Below are positions 52,984 through 62,027 of a stretch of DNA of 64,000 bases, in pieces. A model generated the notes under the pieces. It had not been told where the DNA came from and did not search any database. It saw nothing but the letters and a program-made list of their open reading frames with translations. The stretch comes from Halopenitus persicus (GTDB taxonomy: Archaea; Halobacteriota; Halobacteria; Halobacteriales; Haloferacaceae): the NCBI RefSeq assembly GCF_900107205.1, contig NZ_FNPC01000002.1:186001-250000 (forward strand), given 5' to 3'. The translations under genes were made by a program, and so were the position numbers. Within the stretch, counting starts at the first letter, position 1, and each line of letters begins with the position of its first letter.

Positions 52984-53433
52984 TTAAACGGACAGGACCG
53001 GCTGGCTCGCGTACAACAGGACGTACTCGGCCGCCTTCTCGAGCACCTCGCCGGGATCCCCGGAGACCGGCTCCCGCGGGACCACGAGGAAGTCGGCGTC
53101 GACCTCCTCGGCGGTGTCGAGGATGACGCTTCCCGGGTGGGTCGTCTTCACCTTCGTCGAGAAGCCGTACGCGATCGAGGTCGTCACGGAGACGCCCGTC
53201 CCGTCGGCCCGGTCGAAGATCGCCTCGGTGAACGATTCCGTGTCGGTCGCGACCGTCGATTCATCGACGGCCCCGGTCTCGATCCCCCGCGCGACGTCCT
53301 CGCCGAGGACGTACACCGCGTGGACGGTCGCGTCGTACTCCTCGGCGATCGCGATCGCGTACTCGACCGCCTGCTGTGACTCGTCGCTGCCGTCCACGGG
53401 GGCCAACACCAGGTCGATGTCGAGGGTCGCCAT
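52984..53433 (-). CDS. Universal stress protein
   Basis: 149 aa. N-terminus 'DIDLVLAPVDGSDESQQAVEYA' (VLAPVDGSDESQQAVEYA); the C-terminal nucleotide loop is atypical ('LVVPREPVSGDPGEVLEKAA'), lacking the GxxG-S pattern, so it may not bind ATP. It is convergent with the acetyltransferase and divergent from the next Usp. Confidence 0.87.
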   Translation of the reverse strand: MATLDIDLVLAPVDGSDESQQAVEYAIAIAEEYDATVHAVYVLGEDVARGIETGAVDESTVATDTESFTEAIFDRADGTGVSVTTSIAYGFSTKVKTTHPGSVILDTAEEVDADFLVVPREPVSGDPGEVLEKAAEYVLLYASQPVLSV

Positions 53434-53523
53434 GTCCTACCGGTTCGTCTCGCCCCTCAAAAACCCCCCTGTCCGGACGTGCCGAGCGGCCCTTTTAAGC
53501 ACGGGGCGGCTGAACCGTCGCGT

Positions 53524-53952
53524 ATGTTCGAGACCATCGTCATCGCCACCGACGGCTCCGACAGCGTGCGTCGCGCCGTCGACGTCGCGCTGGATCTGGC
53601 CGACCGCTTCGACGCGACGGTCCACGCGCTGTACGTGATCGACAGCGGCGAGGTCGAATCCTCCCCGGACGAGGTCCGGGACGACCTCCGTGACGCGCTC
53701 GACTCCCGGGGACGGGAGGCGATCGAGGCCGTCGAGCACGACGCCGTCGTGCCGGTCGAGACCGCCGTCCGGGAGGGGCGCCCGGCCGCCGAGATCTCGA
53801 CGTACGCCCGCGAGGTCGACGCGGACGTCGTCGCGACCGGCACCCGCGGCCGGCACGGCGAGAACCGGTTCCTGATCGGCTCGGTCGCCGAGCGCGTCGT
53901 CCGGACCTGTCCCGTCCCCGTCCTCACCGTCAGACAGCTGTCCGGAGAGTGA
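53524..53952 (+). CDS. Universal stress protein
   Basis: 142 aa from the ATG at 53524; CCTTTTAAGC ~30 nt upstream is a TATA-like box. N-terminus 'MFETIVIATDGSDSVRRA' and ATP loop 'VATGTRGRHGENRFLIGSVAERVVRTCPVPVLTV' (key GTRGRHGENRFLIGSVAE) are complete, so it should bind ATP. Divergent from the Usp at 52984-53433. Confidence 0.92.
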   Translation: MFETIVIATDGSDSVRRAVDVALDLADRFDATVHALYVIDSGEVESSPDEVRDDLRDALDSRGREAIEAVEHDAVVPVETAVREGRPAAEISTYAREVDADVVATGTRGRHGENRFLIGSVAERVVRTCPVPVLTVRQLSGE

Positions 53953-54064
53953 CGGGCCGGTCCGCCGACCGACCCACCCGTTCCGGTCGATTTCGACCGA
54001 ACCGATCGCCCGACCCATCGGTACGGAACCGCGGAGTTTTCCACCTCCCGCCCGTCGCTCGCGT

Positions 54065-55384
54065 ATGGACGAGGAACTCATCGACGACGGCTCGATCCCG
54101 CTGTCCCGCCGGACCCGACTTCCGGGCGCGGGCTTTTTCTATCCCGACTCGCTCGACGAGGAGCGCGCCGAGCGCCGCGCCGAGGAGGCCCTGACGGGAG
54201 CCGAGGCGGTCGTGATCGCCGACGCCGACGCGGACGGACTCGCCTGCGCCGCGATGGTGCGTGAGCAGTACGACGCCGCCCTCGACGTCGCCGACTTCGA
54301 GGCCGACATCGCGGACCGTCTCGGGGACGATTCGGACGCCGATGCAGCCGGGAACGACGCCGATGCAGCCGGGAACGACGCCGATGCAGCCGGGAACGAC
54401 GACGAGCCAGCCGGAGACGCGACCGCGTCCGACGGTGTTGACGACCCCGACGAGCCATCCGACGGCGTCGAGGATCCACACGAACGCTCGACGGTCGCGC
54501 TTCTCGCGGCCGGTCCCTACTCGATCGACGACTCCCTCGAGCGCGTCCTCGAGTACGCGGATCCGGGAATCGACCTGTTCGTCTGCGACCTGTGCCCCGA
54601 CGACTTCGAGTGGATCGCCGACCCCCTCACGGAGCTCGTCGATCGGACCGCCTCGATCCGGTGGTTCGACCACCACCAGTGGGACGACGAGACCGCCGCG
54701 GCGGTCCGGTCGGCCGGCGTCGACCTCGTCGTCGGCGACTCCGAGGAGGAGTGCACCGCCGACGTCGCGCTCCGGTCGCTCCCCCACGAGTTCGGCGACC
54801 GGTGGACCGAGCTGGCCGCGGTCACCCGCGACCACGACCTCTGGATCAAGGAGGATCCCCGCTCCGACGACCTCGCCGATTACGCCTACTGGACGGGCGC
54901 GGAGGAGTACGTCACCGTGGTCGGCGCCTACGGCGCTGACCTCCCCGAGACGGTCGACCGGTTCCTCGACCACCGGCGCGTGGAGAAACGTGAGCGGATC
55001 GAGGCCGCCGTCGATCGAGCGGTCGTCCACGAGGTCGGCGATTGGTCGGTCGCGGTCACCTACGGCCGCTGTTCACAGAACGAGGTCGCCGAGACGCTTC
55101 GCGAGGACGGCGCCGACGCGGCCGTGATCGTCAAGCCCGCCGGCTCCGCGTCCATCCGCGGGTCGGACGGCTTCGAGCGCGCACACGAGGTCGCCGGCCG
55201 CGTCAACGGCGGCGGCCATCCCAAGGCCGCCGGCTGCAAGCCCGACATCTACGACGACATGCTCGATTACGCCAACCACTGGACGACCGAGGGACAGGCC
55301 GCACGCAAGGTCATTCTCGGCGCCTTCGAGGCCGTCGCGGATGAGGCGGCCGAGAACGCCGACGACGAGGCCGACGCCGAGTAA
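54065..55384 (+). CDS. DHH-family phosphoesterase (archaeal RecJ-like)
   Basis: 439 aa. DHH motifs: 'VVIADADADGLACAAM' (DxDxDG, ~residues 50-62), 'LFVCDLCPDDFEW' and 'IRWFDHHQWDD' (DHH, ~200). A C-terminal DHHA1-like region has 'RVNGGGHPKAAGCKPD'. These hydrolyse phosphodiester bonds; archaeal homologues include RecJ/GAN-like nucleases and oligoribonucleases. An acidic insert at ~85-140 carries three copies of DADAAGN. Exact substrate unknown. Confidence 0.9.
   Translation: MDEELIDDGSIPLSRRTRLPGAGFFYPDSLDEERAERRAEEALTGAEAVVIADADADGLACAAMVREQYDAALDVADFEADIADRLGDDSDADAAGNDADAAGNDADAAGNDDEPAGDATASDGVDDPDEPSDGVEDPHERSTVALLAAGPYSIDDSLERVLEYADPGIDLFVCDLCPDDFEWIADPLTELVDRTASIRWFDHHQWDDETAAAVRSAGVDLVVGDSEEECTADVALRSLPHEFGDRWTELAAVTRDHDLWIKEDPRSDDLADYAYWTGAEEYVTVVGAYGADLPETVDRFLDHRRVEKRERIEAAVDRAVVHEVGDWSVAVTYGRCSQNEVAETLREDGADAAVIVKPAGSASIRGSDGFERAHEVAGRVNGGGHPKAAGCKPDIYDDMLDYANHWTTEGQAARKVILGAFEAVADEAAENADDEADAE
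54338..54400. repeat. 21-bp in-frame triplicate in the DHH gene
   Basis: Three perfect 21-bp copies (54338, 54359, 54380) in an acidic insert. Confidence 0.92.
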
Positions 55385-55416
55385 TCCAGCCCGGACGCCT
55401 TCCTAACACCGACACA

Positions 55417-55546
55417 TTCGTCGCCGCTATTCTGCTTGCTGGCGCTCCTGTCGTTCGTCGACGCTACTCTGCTTGCTGGCGCTCCTGTCGTTCGTCGACG
55501 CTACTCCTGTTGCCGGCGCTCCTGTCGTTCGCCGGCACTACTCCCG
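55417..55546. repeat. 37-bp tandem repeat between convergent genes
   Basis: Three 37-bp copies (55417, 55454, 55491) with few substitutions and a partial fourth that runs into the 3' end of the gene at 55538-55987. Confidence 0.92.
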
Positions 55547-55987
55547 TTCGCCGACGACCCACTTGTGCGAGAAGCTCTCGCCACATTCGCACTGCGCGTA
55601 CGCGTGCACCACGTCGCCCTCGGCGTACAGCCCGCCGACCTCCTCGTTTTCGGCCTCGGCGAACGCGAAGATGAAGCTGATCGCGTGGTCCTCGTCGGGA
55701 CCGCCCGCCGACGCGTCGTCCGCGGCCGGACAGGTCGCCCCGTCGAGCGTCCTGGCGATCGTTCCGTCGGTTCCCATCGCCTGCTTCGCGAAGCCCATCG
55801 CGTCCATCCCGGTCCCGGCCTGAAACGCCGACCGGCCCCGCTCCCCATCGACCACGAGGAGGACGCCGTTTTCCCGCTCCGTTCCGATCGACCGGAGCCG
55901 GGAGTCGTCGTCGAGGAAGTCGTCGCTCACGAACAACACGACGTCCTCGAGCCGCTCGCCGGCCAGAAACTCGTCGAGTGCGCTCAT
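55538..55987 (-). CDS. Haloarchaeal conserved protein with C-terminal cysteines
   Basis: 149 aa. It begins 'MSALDEFLAGERLEDVVLFVSDDFL' (SALDEFLAGERLEDVVLFVS), has a central 'MDAMGFAKQAMGTDG' and ends with 'QCECGESFSHKW', a CxC plus His that may bind metal. A CTTTTAGG box at ~56009-56016 (minus strand) is 26 nt upstream. It matches a haloarchaeal family of unknown function (DUF5807, from memory). Confidence 0.75.
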   Translation of the reverse strand: MSALDEFLAGERLEDVVLFVSDDFLDDDSRLRSIGTERENGVLLVVDGERGRSAFQAGTGMDAMGFAKQAMGTDGTIARTLDGATCPAADDASAGGPDEDHAISFIFAFAEAENEEVGGLYAEGDVVHAYAQCECGESFSHKWVVGERE

Positions 55988-56240
55988 ACCCCTCCTGGGT
56001 CGTCCCGCCCTAAAAGCCGCCCGTCATCGACCCCGCCGCCGGTCGCCCCGGGCGCCGGTCGGCCTCGTTTTGTGCGCACGAACGGTTGCGTCGGACCGAG
56101 GTTTATAAGCGATCACGACGCAGCCGGCCCATCACCTGACCGTCGCCGCGGAACGGGCTGCGGGTGCGCGGCGCGTCGTTCCGCGATTCGCCCAGCGCCG
56201 CCTGTTCGCCAGTCGTCACTTCCGGTCTCGGAAACGGACC

Positions 56241-58037
56241 TCACAACCGGCTGCGGATCGTCTCGGCCGTCGCTTCTCCGATTCCGTCGACGTCGGTCAG
56301 GTCCGCGATCGACGCCGCCCGGACGTTCTCGACCGACCCGAACCGTCTGAGGAGCCGCCGCCGGGTTTCGGGCCCGACGCCCGGAACCTCCTCGAGCACC
56401 GTCGACACGTCGTCCCGAAGCGACTGGTGGTACTGGACGGCGAACCGGTGTGCCTCGTCGCGGACCCGCTGGAGCAGGTGCAGCTCCGGCGCGTCGGACG
56501 GCCAGTCCCGGGGCCCGTCCGGCGTGATCACGATCTCCTCCGCCTTCGCCAGGCCGACCACCGGCACGTCCCAGCCGGCAGCCGACAGGGCGTCGGTCGC
56601 GGCGCCGAGCTGCCCCTCGCCGCCGTCGACCAGCAGCAGATCCGGGTCCGGCCGGTCGTCACGTTCCTCGACGGCGCGGGTCGCCCGCCACCGGACCAGC
56701 TCCCGGACGTTCTCGTAGTCGTCGTTGCGGTCGGGCAGCTTCTTGCGCCGGTAGGCTTCCGTTTCCGCCGACCCGTCGACGAAGCAGACGTTCGACCCGA
56801 CGACGTCCCGGCCGCCGGAGTGGCTCACGTCGAACCCCTCGATCCGCTCGGGACGATCGATGCCGAGGCGTTCCCCGAGCGCCGTCAGCTCGTCGTCCCG
56901 GCCGCTTCGTCGCCGGGCGTTCTTCAGCGCCAGCTCGACGAGCCTGGCCTCGCGACCGGCGCTCGGTACGCGCACCGCGACGCCCTGCGCCTCGAGCCAT
57001 CTCACGACGTCGTCGTCCGTCGGCCGTTCCGCGAGGAGCACGACGTCCGGGAGGTCGCGTTCGGCGTAGTACTGGGTGAGGAACGCCGAGAGCACGGCGG
57101 CCGGGGACGTGCCGTCGACGCTCGCGTCCGAATCGTTCGCCTCTCCGTCGACCGCGCCATCCCCGGGTCCCGTCTCGACCGACGGACGGTCGAGTCGGTG
57201 GCGGCTCCGGTCGACGAGCTGGCCGTTCTCGCTGTGTAGCCGCGCCACCCGGGCGGCGTCCCCCTCGATGGCGGCCGCGAGCACGTCCGTCGTCCCGTCG
57301 GCGGACCGCGAGGAGACGGCCGCCTCTCCGTCCCCGTGGAACGCACGGACCGCCTCGAGCTTGTCGCGGAGGTTCGCCGCCCGTTCGAACGCCGTCTCCT
57401 GCGCGGCCGCCTCCATCTCCCGTTCGATCGGGTCGGCGAGGACGCCGGTTTCCCCGTCGAAGAACCGACGGACGGATTCGACGTCCTCGAGGTAGGACTC
57501 GACGCCGATCTCGCCGGTGCACGGCGCCGAACAGAGGCCCATCTCGTAGTCGAGGCACGGACGGTCCCGTCCCTCGTACTTGTGGTCCGAACAGCCGCGT
57601 AGCCCGTAGACCTCCCGGAGCGCCTTGACGACGGTCTCGACGCGTCCCTTGTCCGTGTAGGGTCCGTACGCGATCGCGCCCTCCTCGGGGTCCCGCGTCA
57701 CGGCGATCCGCGGGACGTCGTGGTCCGTGAGCTGGACGAGCGGGTAGGACTTGTCGTCGGTCAGCCGGACGTTGTACCGGGGCTGGTGGCGCTTTATCAG
57801 GTTCGCCTCCAGCAGAAGCGCCTGCGTCTCGGTGTCGGTGACCGCGAAGTCGATCGTCTCCGCGCGGTCGACCATCCCGCGGATGCGTGCCGATCGCGGG
57901 TCGGCGTACGACCGGACCCGGCTTCGGAGATCGACGGCCTTCCCGACGTACAGCGTCGTCTCGCCGGCCTGGAACTGATAGACTCCCGGCTCCCGCGGGA
58001 GGTCTGCTGCGCGCGTTCGCACCTCCCCAGTCTCCAT
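56241..58037 (-). CDS. uvrC: Excinuclease ABC subunit UvrC
   Basis: 598 aa. The N-terminal GIY-YIG nuclease starts '[25 protein letters not shown]' (GVYQF...LYVGKA), followed by the cysteine-bearing '[18 protein letters not shown]'. A UVR-like helix comes next, then the RNase-H-type nuclease ([11 protein letters not shown], then [11 protein letters not shown]) and a C-terminal helix-hairpin-helix pair ([32 protein letters not shown]). It makes both incisions in nucleotide excision repair with UvrAB. An acidic insert at ~275-300 is haloarchaeal. Divergent from aspartate kinase. Confidence 0.97.
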   Translation of the reverse strand: METGEVRTRAADLPREPGVYQFQAGETTLYVGKAVDLRSRVRSYADPRSARIRGMVDRAETIDFAVTDTETQALLLEANLIKRHQPRYNVRLTDDKSYPLVQLTDHDVPRIAVTRDPEEGAIAYGPYTDKGRVETVVKALREVYGLRGCSDHKYEGRDRPCLDYEMGLCSAPCTGEIGVESYLEDVESVRRFFDGETGVLADPIEREMEAAAQETAFERAANLRDKLEAVRAFHGDGEAAVSSRSADGTTDVLAAAIEGDAARVARLHSENGQLVDRSRHRLDRPSVETGPGDGAVDGEANDSDASVDGTSPAAVLSAFLTQYYAERDLPDVVLLAERPTDDDVVRWLEAQGVAVRVPSAGREARLVELALKNARRRSGRDDELTALGERLGIDRPERIEGFDVSHSGGRDVVGSNVCFVDGSAETEAYRRKKLPDRNDDYENVRELVRWRATRAVEERDDRPDPDLLLVDGGEGQLGAATDALSAAGWDVPVVGLAKAEEIVITPDGPRDWPSDAPELHLLQRVRDEAHRFAVQYHQSLRDDVSTVLEEVPGVGPETRRRLLRRFGSVENVRAASIADLTDVDGIGEATAETIRSRL

Positions 58038-58186
58038 CGATCCGGAATAGCATCCTCGCGGGTTTCAACTCCGCGGTCGACGGGATCGGATCCGGTTTCA
58101 GGTTGGTTTGGCTTCGGACCGGACCCCAGCCTCGATCGATCCGGAATCCCCGCTCCGGACGGATTCGACGCCGACCGAGACAGACA

Positions 58187-58195
58187 CAGTTATGC
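58187..58195 (+). promoter_or_regulatory. TATA-like box before lysC
   Basis: CAGTTATGC, centred ~27 nt before the ATG at 58219, predicting transcription to begin at a 15-codon ORF rather than at lysC itself. Confidence 0.45.
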
Positions 58196-58218
58196 GGGAC
58201 CCTCCGTTACGGCCGCCT

Positions 58219-58266
58219 ATGACTGACCATCACGCGACCCACGCTGGGGGATCGGCATGCGAGTAG
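58219..58266 (+). CDS. 15-aa upstream ORF overlapping the lysC start
   Basis: MTDHHATHAGGSACE. Its ATG lies where a leaderless transcript from the box at ~58191 would begin, and its TAG is 10 nt inside lysC in another frame. Three of the first eight residues are His. It could couple translation to lysC or just be chance. Confidence 0.35.
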   Translation: MTDHHATHAGGSACE

Positions 58267-59441
58267 TCGCGAAGTTCGGCGGCACGAGCCTCGGCAGCGG
58301 CGACCGGATCAACCGCGCCGCGGACTCGATCGCGACGGCGGTCGAGGCGGGCCACGAGATCGCCGTCGTTGCCAGCGCGATGGGGTCGACGACCGATAAA
58401 CTCCTCGACGAGATCACCTTCGAGGCCGACGAGGCGGACCGCGCCGAGATCGTCTCGATGGGCGAACGGACGAGCGTCCGGATGCTGAAGGCGGCCCTCG
58501 CGGCGCGCGGCGTCGACGCGATCTTCCTCGAGCCCGGCAGCGACCGCTGGCCGGTGATCACGAACGAGGTCGGCGAGCTCGACGTCGAAGCCACCCGCGA
58601 GCGGGCACAACAGCTCGCGGCCGACCTCGACGGAGTCGTTCCCGTCATCACGGGCTTCCTGGCGCAGGACCACCTCGGCAACGTCACCACCCTCGGCCGC
58701 GGCGGGTCCGACACGACCGCCGTGATGCTCGGCAACTACATGGACGCCGACGAGGTCGTCATCGTCACCGACGTCGAGGGCGTGATGACCGGCGATCCGC
58801 GTGTCGTCGAGGGCGCCCGGAACGTCGGCCGGATCACCGTCGACGAGCTCCGAAACCTCTCGTTCCGGGGCGCGGAGGTGGTCGCCCCGAGCGCGCTCTC
58901 GTACAAGGACGAGGACCTCGCCGTTCGCGTCGTGCATTACCAACACGGCGACCTCCTCGGGGGCGGCACGCGGATCGAGGGCGAGTTCGAGAACCTGATC
59001 GATATGCAGGAACAGCCGCTCGCCTGCGTCACCGTCGCTGGTCGAGCGATCCGCAATCGACCGGGAATCCTGGCCGAGCTCTCCGACGGTCTTCGAAACG
59101 AGGGGATCAACGTCGACGCCGTGGCCTCAGGGATGGACTCGGTCACGTTCTACGTCGACCGGGAGCGCTCGGAGGACGCGGAGGCGGTGCTTCACGAGCG
59201 AGTCGTCGAGGACGACACGCTCTCGTCGGTCACCGTCCACGACCCGATCGCCGTCATCCGGCTGACCGGCGGCGAGCTGCCAAACCAGCCCGGGATCATC
59301 CAGGAGATCGTCGCGCCGCTCGCGGCCGCCGGGATCAACATCGTCGACCTGATCACGAGCGCCACGTCGGTCGCCCTCTTCGTGGCATGGGACGACCGCG
59401 AGCGGGCGCTCGAGATCGTTCAGGACGAGTTCGACCAGTAG
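58257..59441 (+). CDS. lysC: Aspartate kinase
   Basis: 394 aa. Catalytic-domain motifs 'VAKFGGTSLGSGDRI' (KFGGTS), 'SMGERTSVRML' and 'TTLGRGGSDTTAVML' are present. Two ACT domains occupy the last ~130 residues (VTVAGRAIRNRPGILAELSDGL; IRLTGGELPNQPGIIQEIVAPL), where threonine or lysine would regulate. It phosphorylates aspartate, the first step to lysine, threonine and methionine. The ATG at 58257 is preceded by GGGGGATC. A short ORF overlaps this start. Confidence 0.96.
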   Translation: MRVVAKFGGTSLGSGDRINRAADSIATAVEAGHEIAVVASAMGSTTDKLLDEITFEADEADRAEIVSMGERTSVRMLKAALAARGVDAIFLEPGSDRWPVITNEVGELDVEATRERAQQLAADLDGVVPVITGFLAQDHLGNVTTLGRGGSDTTAVMLGNYMDADEVVIVTDVEGVMTGDPRVVEGARNVGRITVDELRNLSFRGAEVVAPSALSYKDEDLAVRVVHYQHGDLLGGGTRIEGEFENLIDMQEQPLACVTVAGRAIRNRPGILAELSDGLRNEGINVDAVASGMDSVTFYVDRERSEDAEAVLHERVVEDDTLSSVTVHDPIAVIRLTGGELPNQPGIIQEIVAPLAAAGINIVDLITSATSVALFVAWDDRERALEIVQDEFDQ

Positions 59442-59475
59442 CCGGTCGAACTGGATTCGTGGGTTGTTCGACTCG

Positions 59476-59523
59476 GGACGGATCGGCTCCGGACGGATCG
59501 GCTCCGGACGGATCGGCTCCGGA
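59476..59523. repeat. 15-bp tandem triplicate after lysC
   Basis: Three perfect 15-bp copies (59476, 59491, 59506) in the 85-bp gap between the convergent lysC and purO genes. Confidence 0.92.
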
Positions 59524-59526
59524 CGA

Positions 59527-60135
59527 TCAGGTCTCGGCGTCGGCGTCCGACCCGTTATCCACGGCGACGGACACGCCGTCCGCGGTCACCGTAACGCCGG
59601 CGGCACAGACAGGGTGTTCGAACGCCGCCGTGAGAACCTCGCTGGCGGCCTCGTCCGCCGTGGTTGCCTCGAGGGGATGCGCTTCCGGCGCGTCGACCTC
59701 GTAGGTGGCGACGATCGTGGGTTCGGTGACCGCCTCGACGAGCAGCGCGTCGCGGCGGACGGTGCCGATCGTTGCGGTTTCGGCGCCGACCACGCCCGCG
59801 ATGCGCGGGGTGTCGTAGTCGTCCTTCTCGTAATCGAGGGCGAGCAACGGTTCCGCGAGCGCGTCCCGCTCGGGGTATCCGAGTTCGAGCTTCTCCGCGA
59901 TCGGATCGACGTGGGACCCGTTTCCGATCGCCGCGAGCCGGTCGCCGGCGGGCGTGTCGACCGCTCGGACGCAGTTGTAGGAGATGTACGGGTTCTCCGT
60001 CGGCGGCGCGTCCGGGGTCGGCGAGACGGTCAGCGTGCCGTCCCGGTCGACGACCTGGCGGTTGGGAAACGATCGCGAGGAGACGCGGTAGGCGCCGATC
60101 CCCGGGGCGACGACGACGAACCGTCCGACGTACAT
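59527..60135 (-). CDS. purO: Archaeal IMP cyclohydrolase PurO
   Basis: 202 aa from the ATG at 60135; the N-terminus '[12 protein letters not shown]' followed by '[12 protein letters not shown]' is the hallmark of PurO, so the long frame upstream is not part of it. PurO closes the purine ring of FAICAR to form IMP, replacing bacterial PurH cyclohydrolase. '[10 protein letters not shown]', 'GNGSHVDPI' and '[10 protein letters not shown]' are further family blocks. No other pur genes are nearby. It is convergent with lysC and divergent from tRNA-Gln. Confidence 0.95.
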   Translation of the reverse strand: MYVGRFVVVAPGIGAYRVSSRSFPNRQVVDRDGTLTVSPTPDAPPTENPYISYNCVRAVDTPAGDRLAAIGNGSHVDPIAEKLELGYPERDALAEPLLALDYEKDDYDTPRIAGVVGAETATIGTVRRDALLVEAVTEPTIVATYEVDAPEAHPLEATTADEAASEVLTAAFEHPVCAAGVTVTADGVSVAVDNGSDADAET

Positions 60136-60318
60136 ACCCGTCGCTGGTGACCGCTCCGGTATGTCGATGTCGGTTCCGGTCGCTCGGATCGGTTCGCTCT
60201 TGGCCGCTCGGGTCGCCTTCCCGTGACCGTTCTCAGTCGGTCCGTCCGTCGGAGCGACCGGATCGGATCGCTTCGCAACACTCATAACCATCGACGGGAT
60301 ACCAATTGGTGCCGACGC

Positions 60319-60391
60319 AGTCCATTGGGGTAGTGGCCAATCCTGTTGCCTTCTGGGGGCAACGACCCTGGTTCGAATCCAGGATGGACTA
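60319..60391 (+). tRNA. tRNA-Gln (anticodon CTG)
   Basis: 73 nt. Acceptor stem AGTCCAT/ATGGACT; T arm CCTGG-TTCGAAT-CCAGG; anticodon stem TTGCC/GGCAA with loop TTCTGGG, giving anticodon CTG for CAG codons. No intron. CCA is not encoded. It stands alone, with AT-containing sequence (CTCATAACC) about 30 nt upstream as a possible promoter. Confidence 0.95.
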
Positions 60392-60511
60392 CTCACGATT
60401 CTCGTGTGGCCCGACTCGGGAGCGGTGCGTTCGACCTCGGCCAGCAACGACACGGGAGCAGCACGGAAACGGGGCGCGTCCGGCGGAACGGAGCACCCGC
60501 CCCGCGGAACG

Positions 60512-60520
60512 GAAAGTATA
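60512..60520 (+). promoter_or_regulatory. TATA box of the FAH-family gene
   Basis: AAAGTATAAC, about 29 nt before the ATG at 60546. Confidence 0.55.
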
Positions 60521-60545
60521 ACGGGGGAGGCTTCCACGCGCCCGT

Positions 60546-61283
60546 ATGAAACGGATCCGATTCCGGGACCCGGCGGGAAGCACCCGCGTCGGCGAGTACG
60601 ACGAGAGCGGAACGATCGAAGCGGCCGGTCGGACGTACGACGTCGATGCGGTCGACGTGCTGCCGCCCTGCGAGCCGACCAAGATCGTCTGCATCGGCCG
60701 CAACTACGCCGCACACGCCGAGGAGCTCGGCAACGACGTGCCGGACCGGCCGCTGCTGTTCTTAAAGCCGCCGAACGCGCTCGCCGGTCACGGCGACACG
60801 GTCACGCTCCCGGCCGGCAAGGAGTCGATCGAACACGAGGCCGAGCTGGGCGTCGTGATCGGCCAGCAGTGTCGCAACGTCGACGCGGCGGACGCCGAGG
60901 ACGTGATCGCGGGCTACACCTGCGTCAACGACGTCTCCAACCGCGACGACCAGCGCCGGGAGCAAAACTGGGTCCGCGGGAAGGCCTTCGACAACGCCGC
61001 CCCGATCGGTCCGGTTCTGGCGACGCCGGAGGAGGTCCCCGACGACGCGTCCGTTCGGTCGTTCGTCAACGGCGAGCGCAGACAGGACGGCTCGCTCGAT
61101 CTGATGATCTTCGAGATCCCCGAGCTGATCGCCGAGATCACCACCTATCTCACCCTCGAACCGGGCGACGTGATCGCGACCGGGACGCCCGAGGGCGTCG
61201 GTCCGCTGACGGACGGCGACGCGGTCGCGATCGAGATCGAGGGCGTCGGTCGGCTCGAACACTCGGTCGTTCGACGCGACTAG
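60546..61283 (+). CDS. Fumarylacetoacetate hydrolase-family protein
   Basis: 245 aa. Metal- and substrate-site motifs: '[17 protein letters not shown]' (IGRNYxxHxxE), '[11 protein letters not shown]', 'EAELGVVIG' (ExE), and 'GTPEGVGPL'. Members include fumarylpyruvate hydrolase, oxaloacetate decarboxylase and hydratases of aromatic degradation; which one is not clear. It is monocistronic, behind a tRNA and convergent with cgi121. Confidence 0.9.
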   Translation: MKRIRFRDPAGSTRVGEYDESGTIEAAGRTYDVDAVDVLPPCEPTKIVCIGRNYAAHAEELGNDVPDRPLLFLKPPNALAGHGDTVTLPAGKESIEHEAELGVVIGQQCRNVDAADAEDVIAGYTCVNDVSNRDDQRREQNWVRGKAFDNAAPIGPVLATPEEVPDDASVRSFVNGERRQDGSLDLMIFEIPELIAEITTYLTLEPGDVIATGTPEGVGPLTDGDAVAIEIEGVGRLEHSVVRRD

Positions 61284-61298
61284 CCGAGTCCGGAACCC

Positions 61299-62027
61299 TC
61301 ACTTCTCGACGTCCAGCAACGCCACGCGTTCCTCGACCACGTCGGCGAGCGTGCCCAGGGTCGCCTCGAGTTCGGTCTCCGTGACGTCGTGGAACGACCG
61401 AACGCGCTCCGAGTCGGTCACGTCCGCGAGCCACGTTTCGACCTCCTCCCGGTCGCCGGGCGGGTGAATCGTGACGGCGTCGAACCGCTGCGCGAGTCGA
61501 TCGATGGCTTGCGAGACCCCGTGTGGCGTCGTGTCCGCCTGCGACGTCGTCCCGTCCCCTGACCTCGCCGTTCCCGGTGACGCCGCGTCCGGCGAGTAGA
61601 CGACCGCGATCGCGGCCGTCTCACCCTCCTCGACGCCCATCTCGAGTGCCTCGTCGATCTGTCGCCGGCCGGCCGCGTACAACAGGACCTCGACGGCCCG
61701 GTCGCTCGCGACCGCCTCGTCGCGGTCGACGGCTCGCTCGGCGCGTGCGACCGCCCGGTCGAGGTGGGTTCGGGAGACGACGTACCGTGCGTCGACGACC
61801 TGGACCACGGTTCCCGTCTCCTCGCGGATCGTCCGGACCGTCCCGAGGAACGAATCCAGTTTCTCGACGGCGAGGCCGCCGGCGAGCAGGTGTGGCACCG
61901 GATAGTCGCCGGTCGCCGTCCCAGGCGGTCCGCCGTTGCCTGCTGTCGCGGCCGGTTCGTCGTCGTCCGCTGCGGTCGGTCCGTCGTCGTCCGCCACGCT
62001 CGCTCGGTTCGATCGATCGTCGGTCAT
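61299..62027 (-). CDS. KEOPS complex subunit Cgi121
   Basis: 242 aa. After a ~40-residue acidic N-terminus the Cgi121 domain runs from '[18 protein letters not shown]' with '[18 protein letters not shown]' and '[20 protein letters not shown]' to ~residue 155. KEOPS makes the universal tRNA modification t6A; Cgi121 binds tRNA and the Bud32 kinase. Its ATG overlaps the helicase stop (ATGA). The coupling of cgi121 to hel308 recurs in haloarchaea, from memory. Confidence 0.88.
   Translation of the reverse strand: MTDDRSNRASVADDDGPTAADDDEPAATAGNGGPPGTATGDYPVPHLLAGGLAVEKLDSFLGTVRTIREETGTVVQVVDARYVVSRTHLDRAVARAERAVDRDEAVASDRAVEVLLYAAGRRQIDEALEMGVEEGETAAIAVVYSPDAASPGTARSGDGTTSQADTTPHGVSQAIDRLAQRFDAVTIHPPGDREEVETWLADVTDSERVRSFHDVTETELEATLGTLADVVEERVALLDVEK

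Noticed and set aside
60136-60714. Long upstream extension of purO, over the tRNA-Gln gene
   Set aside because: PurO always starts at MYVGR; the extension overlaps the tRNA and is Arg/Ser-rich.
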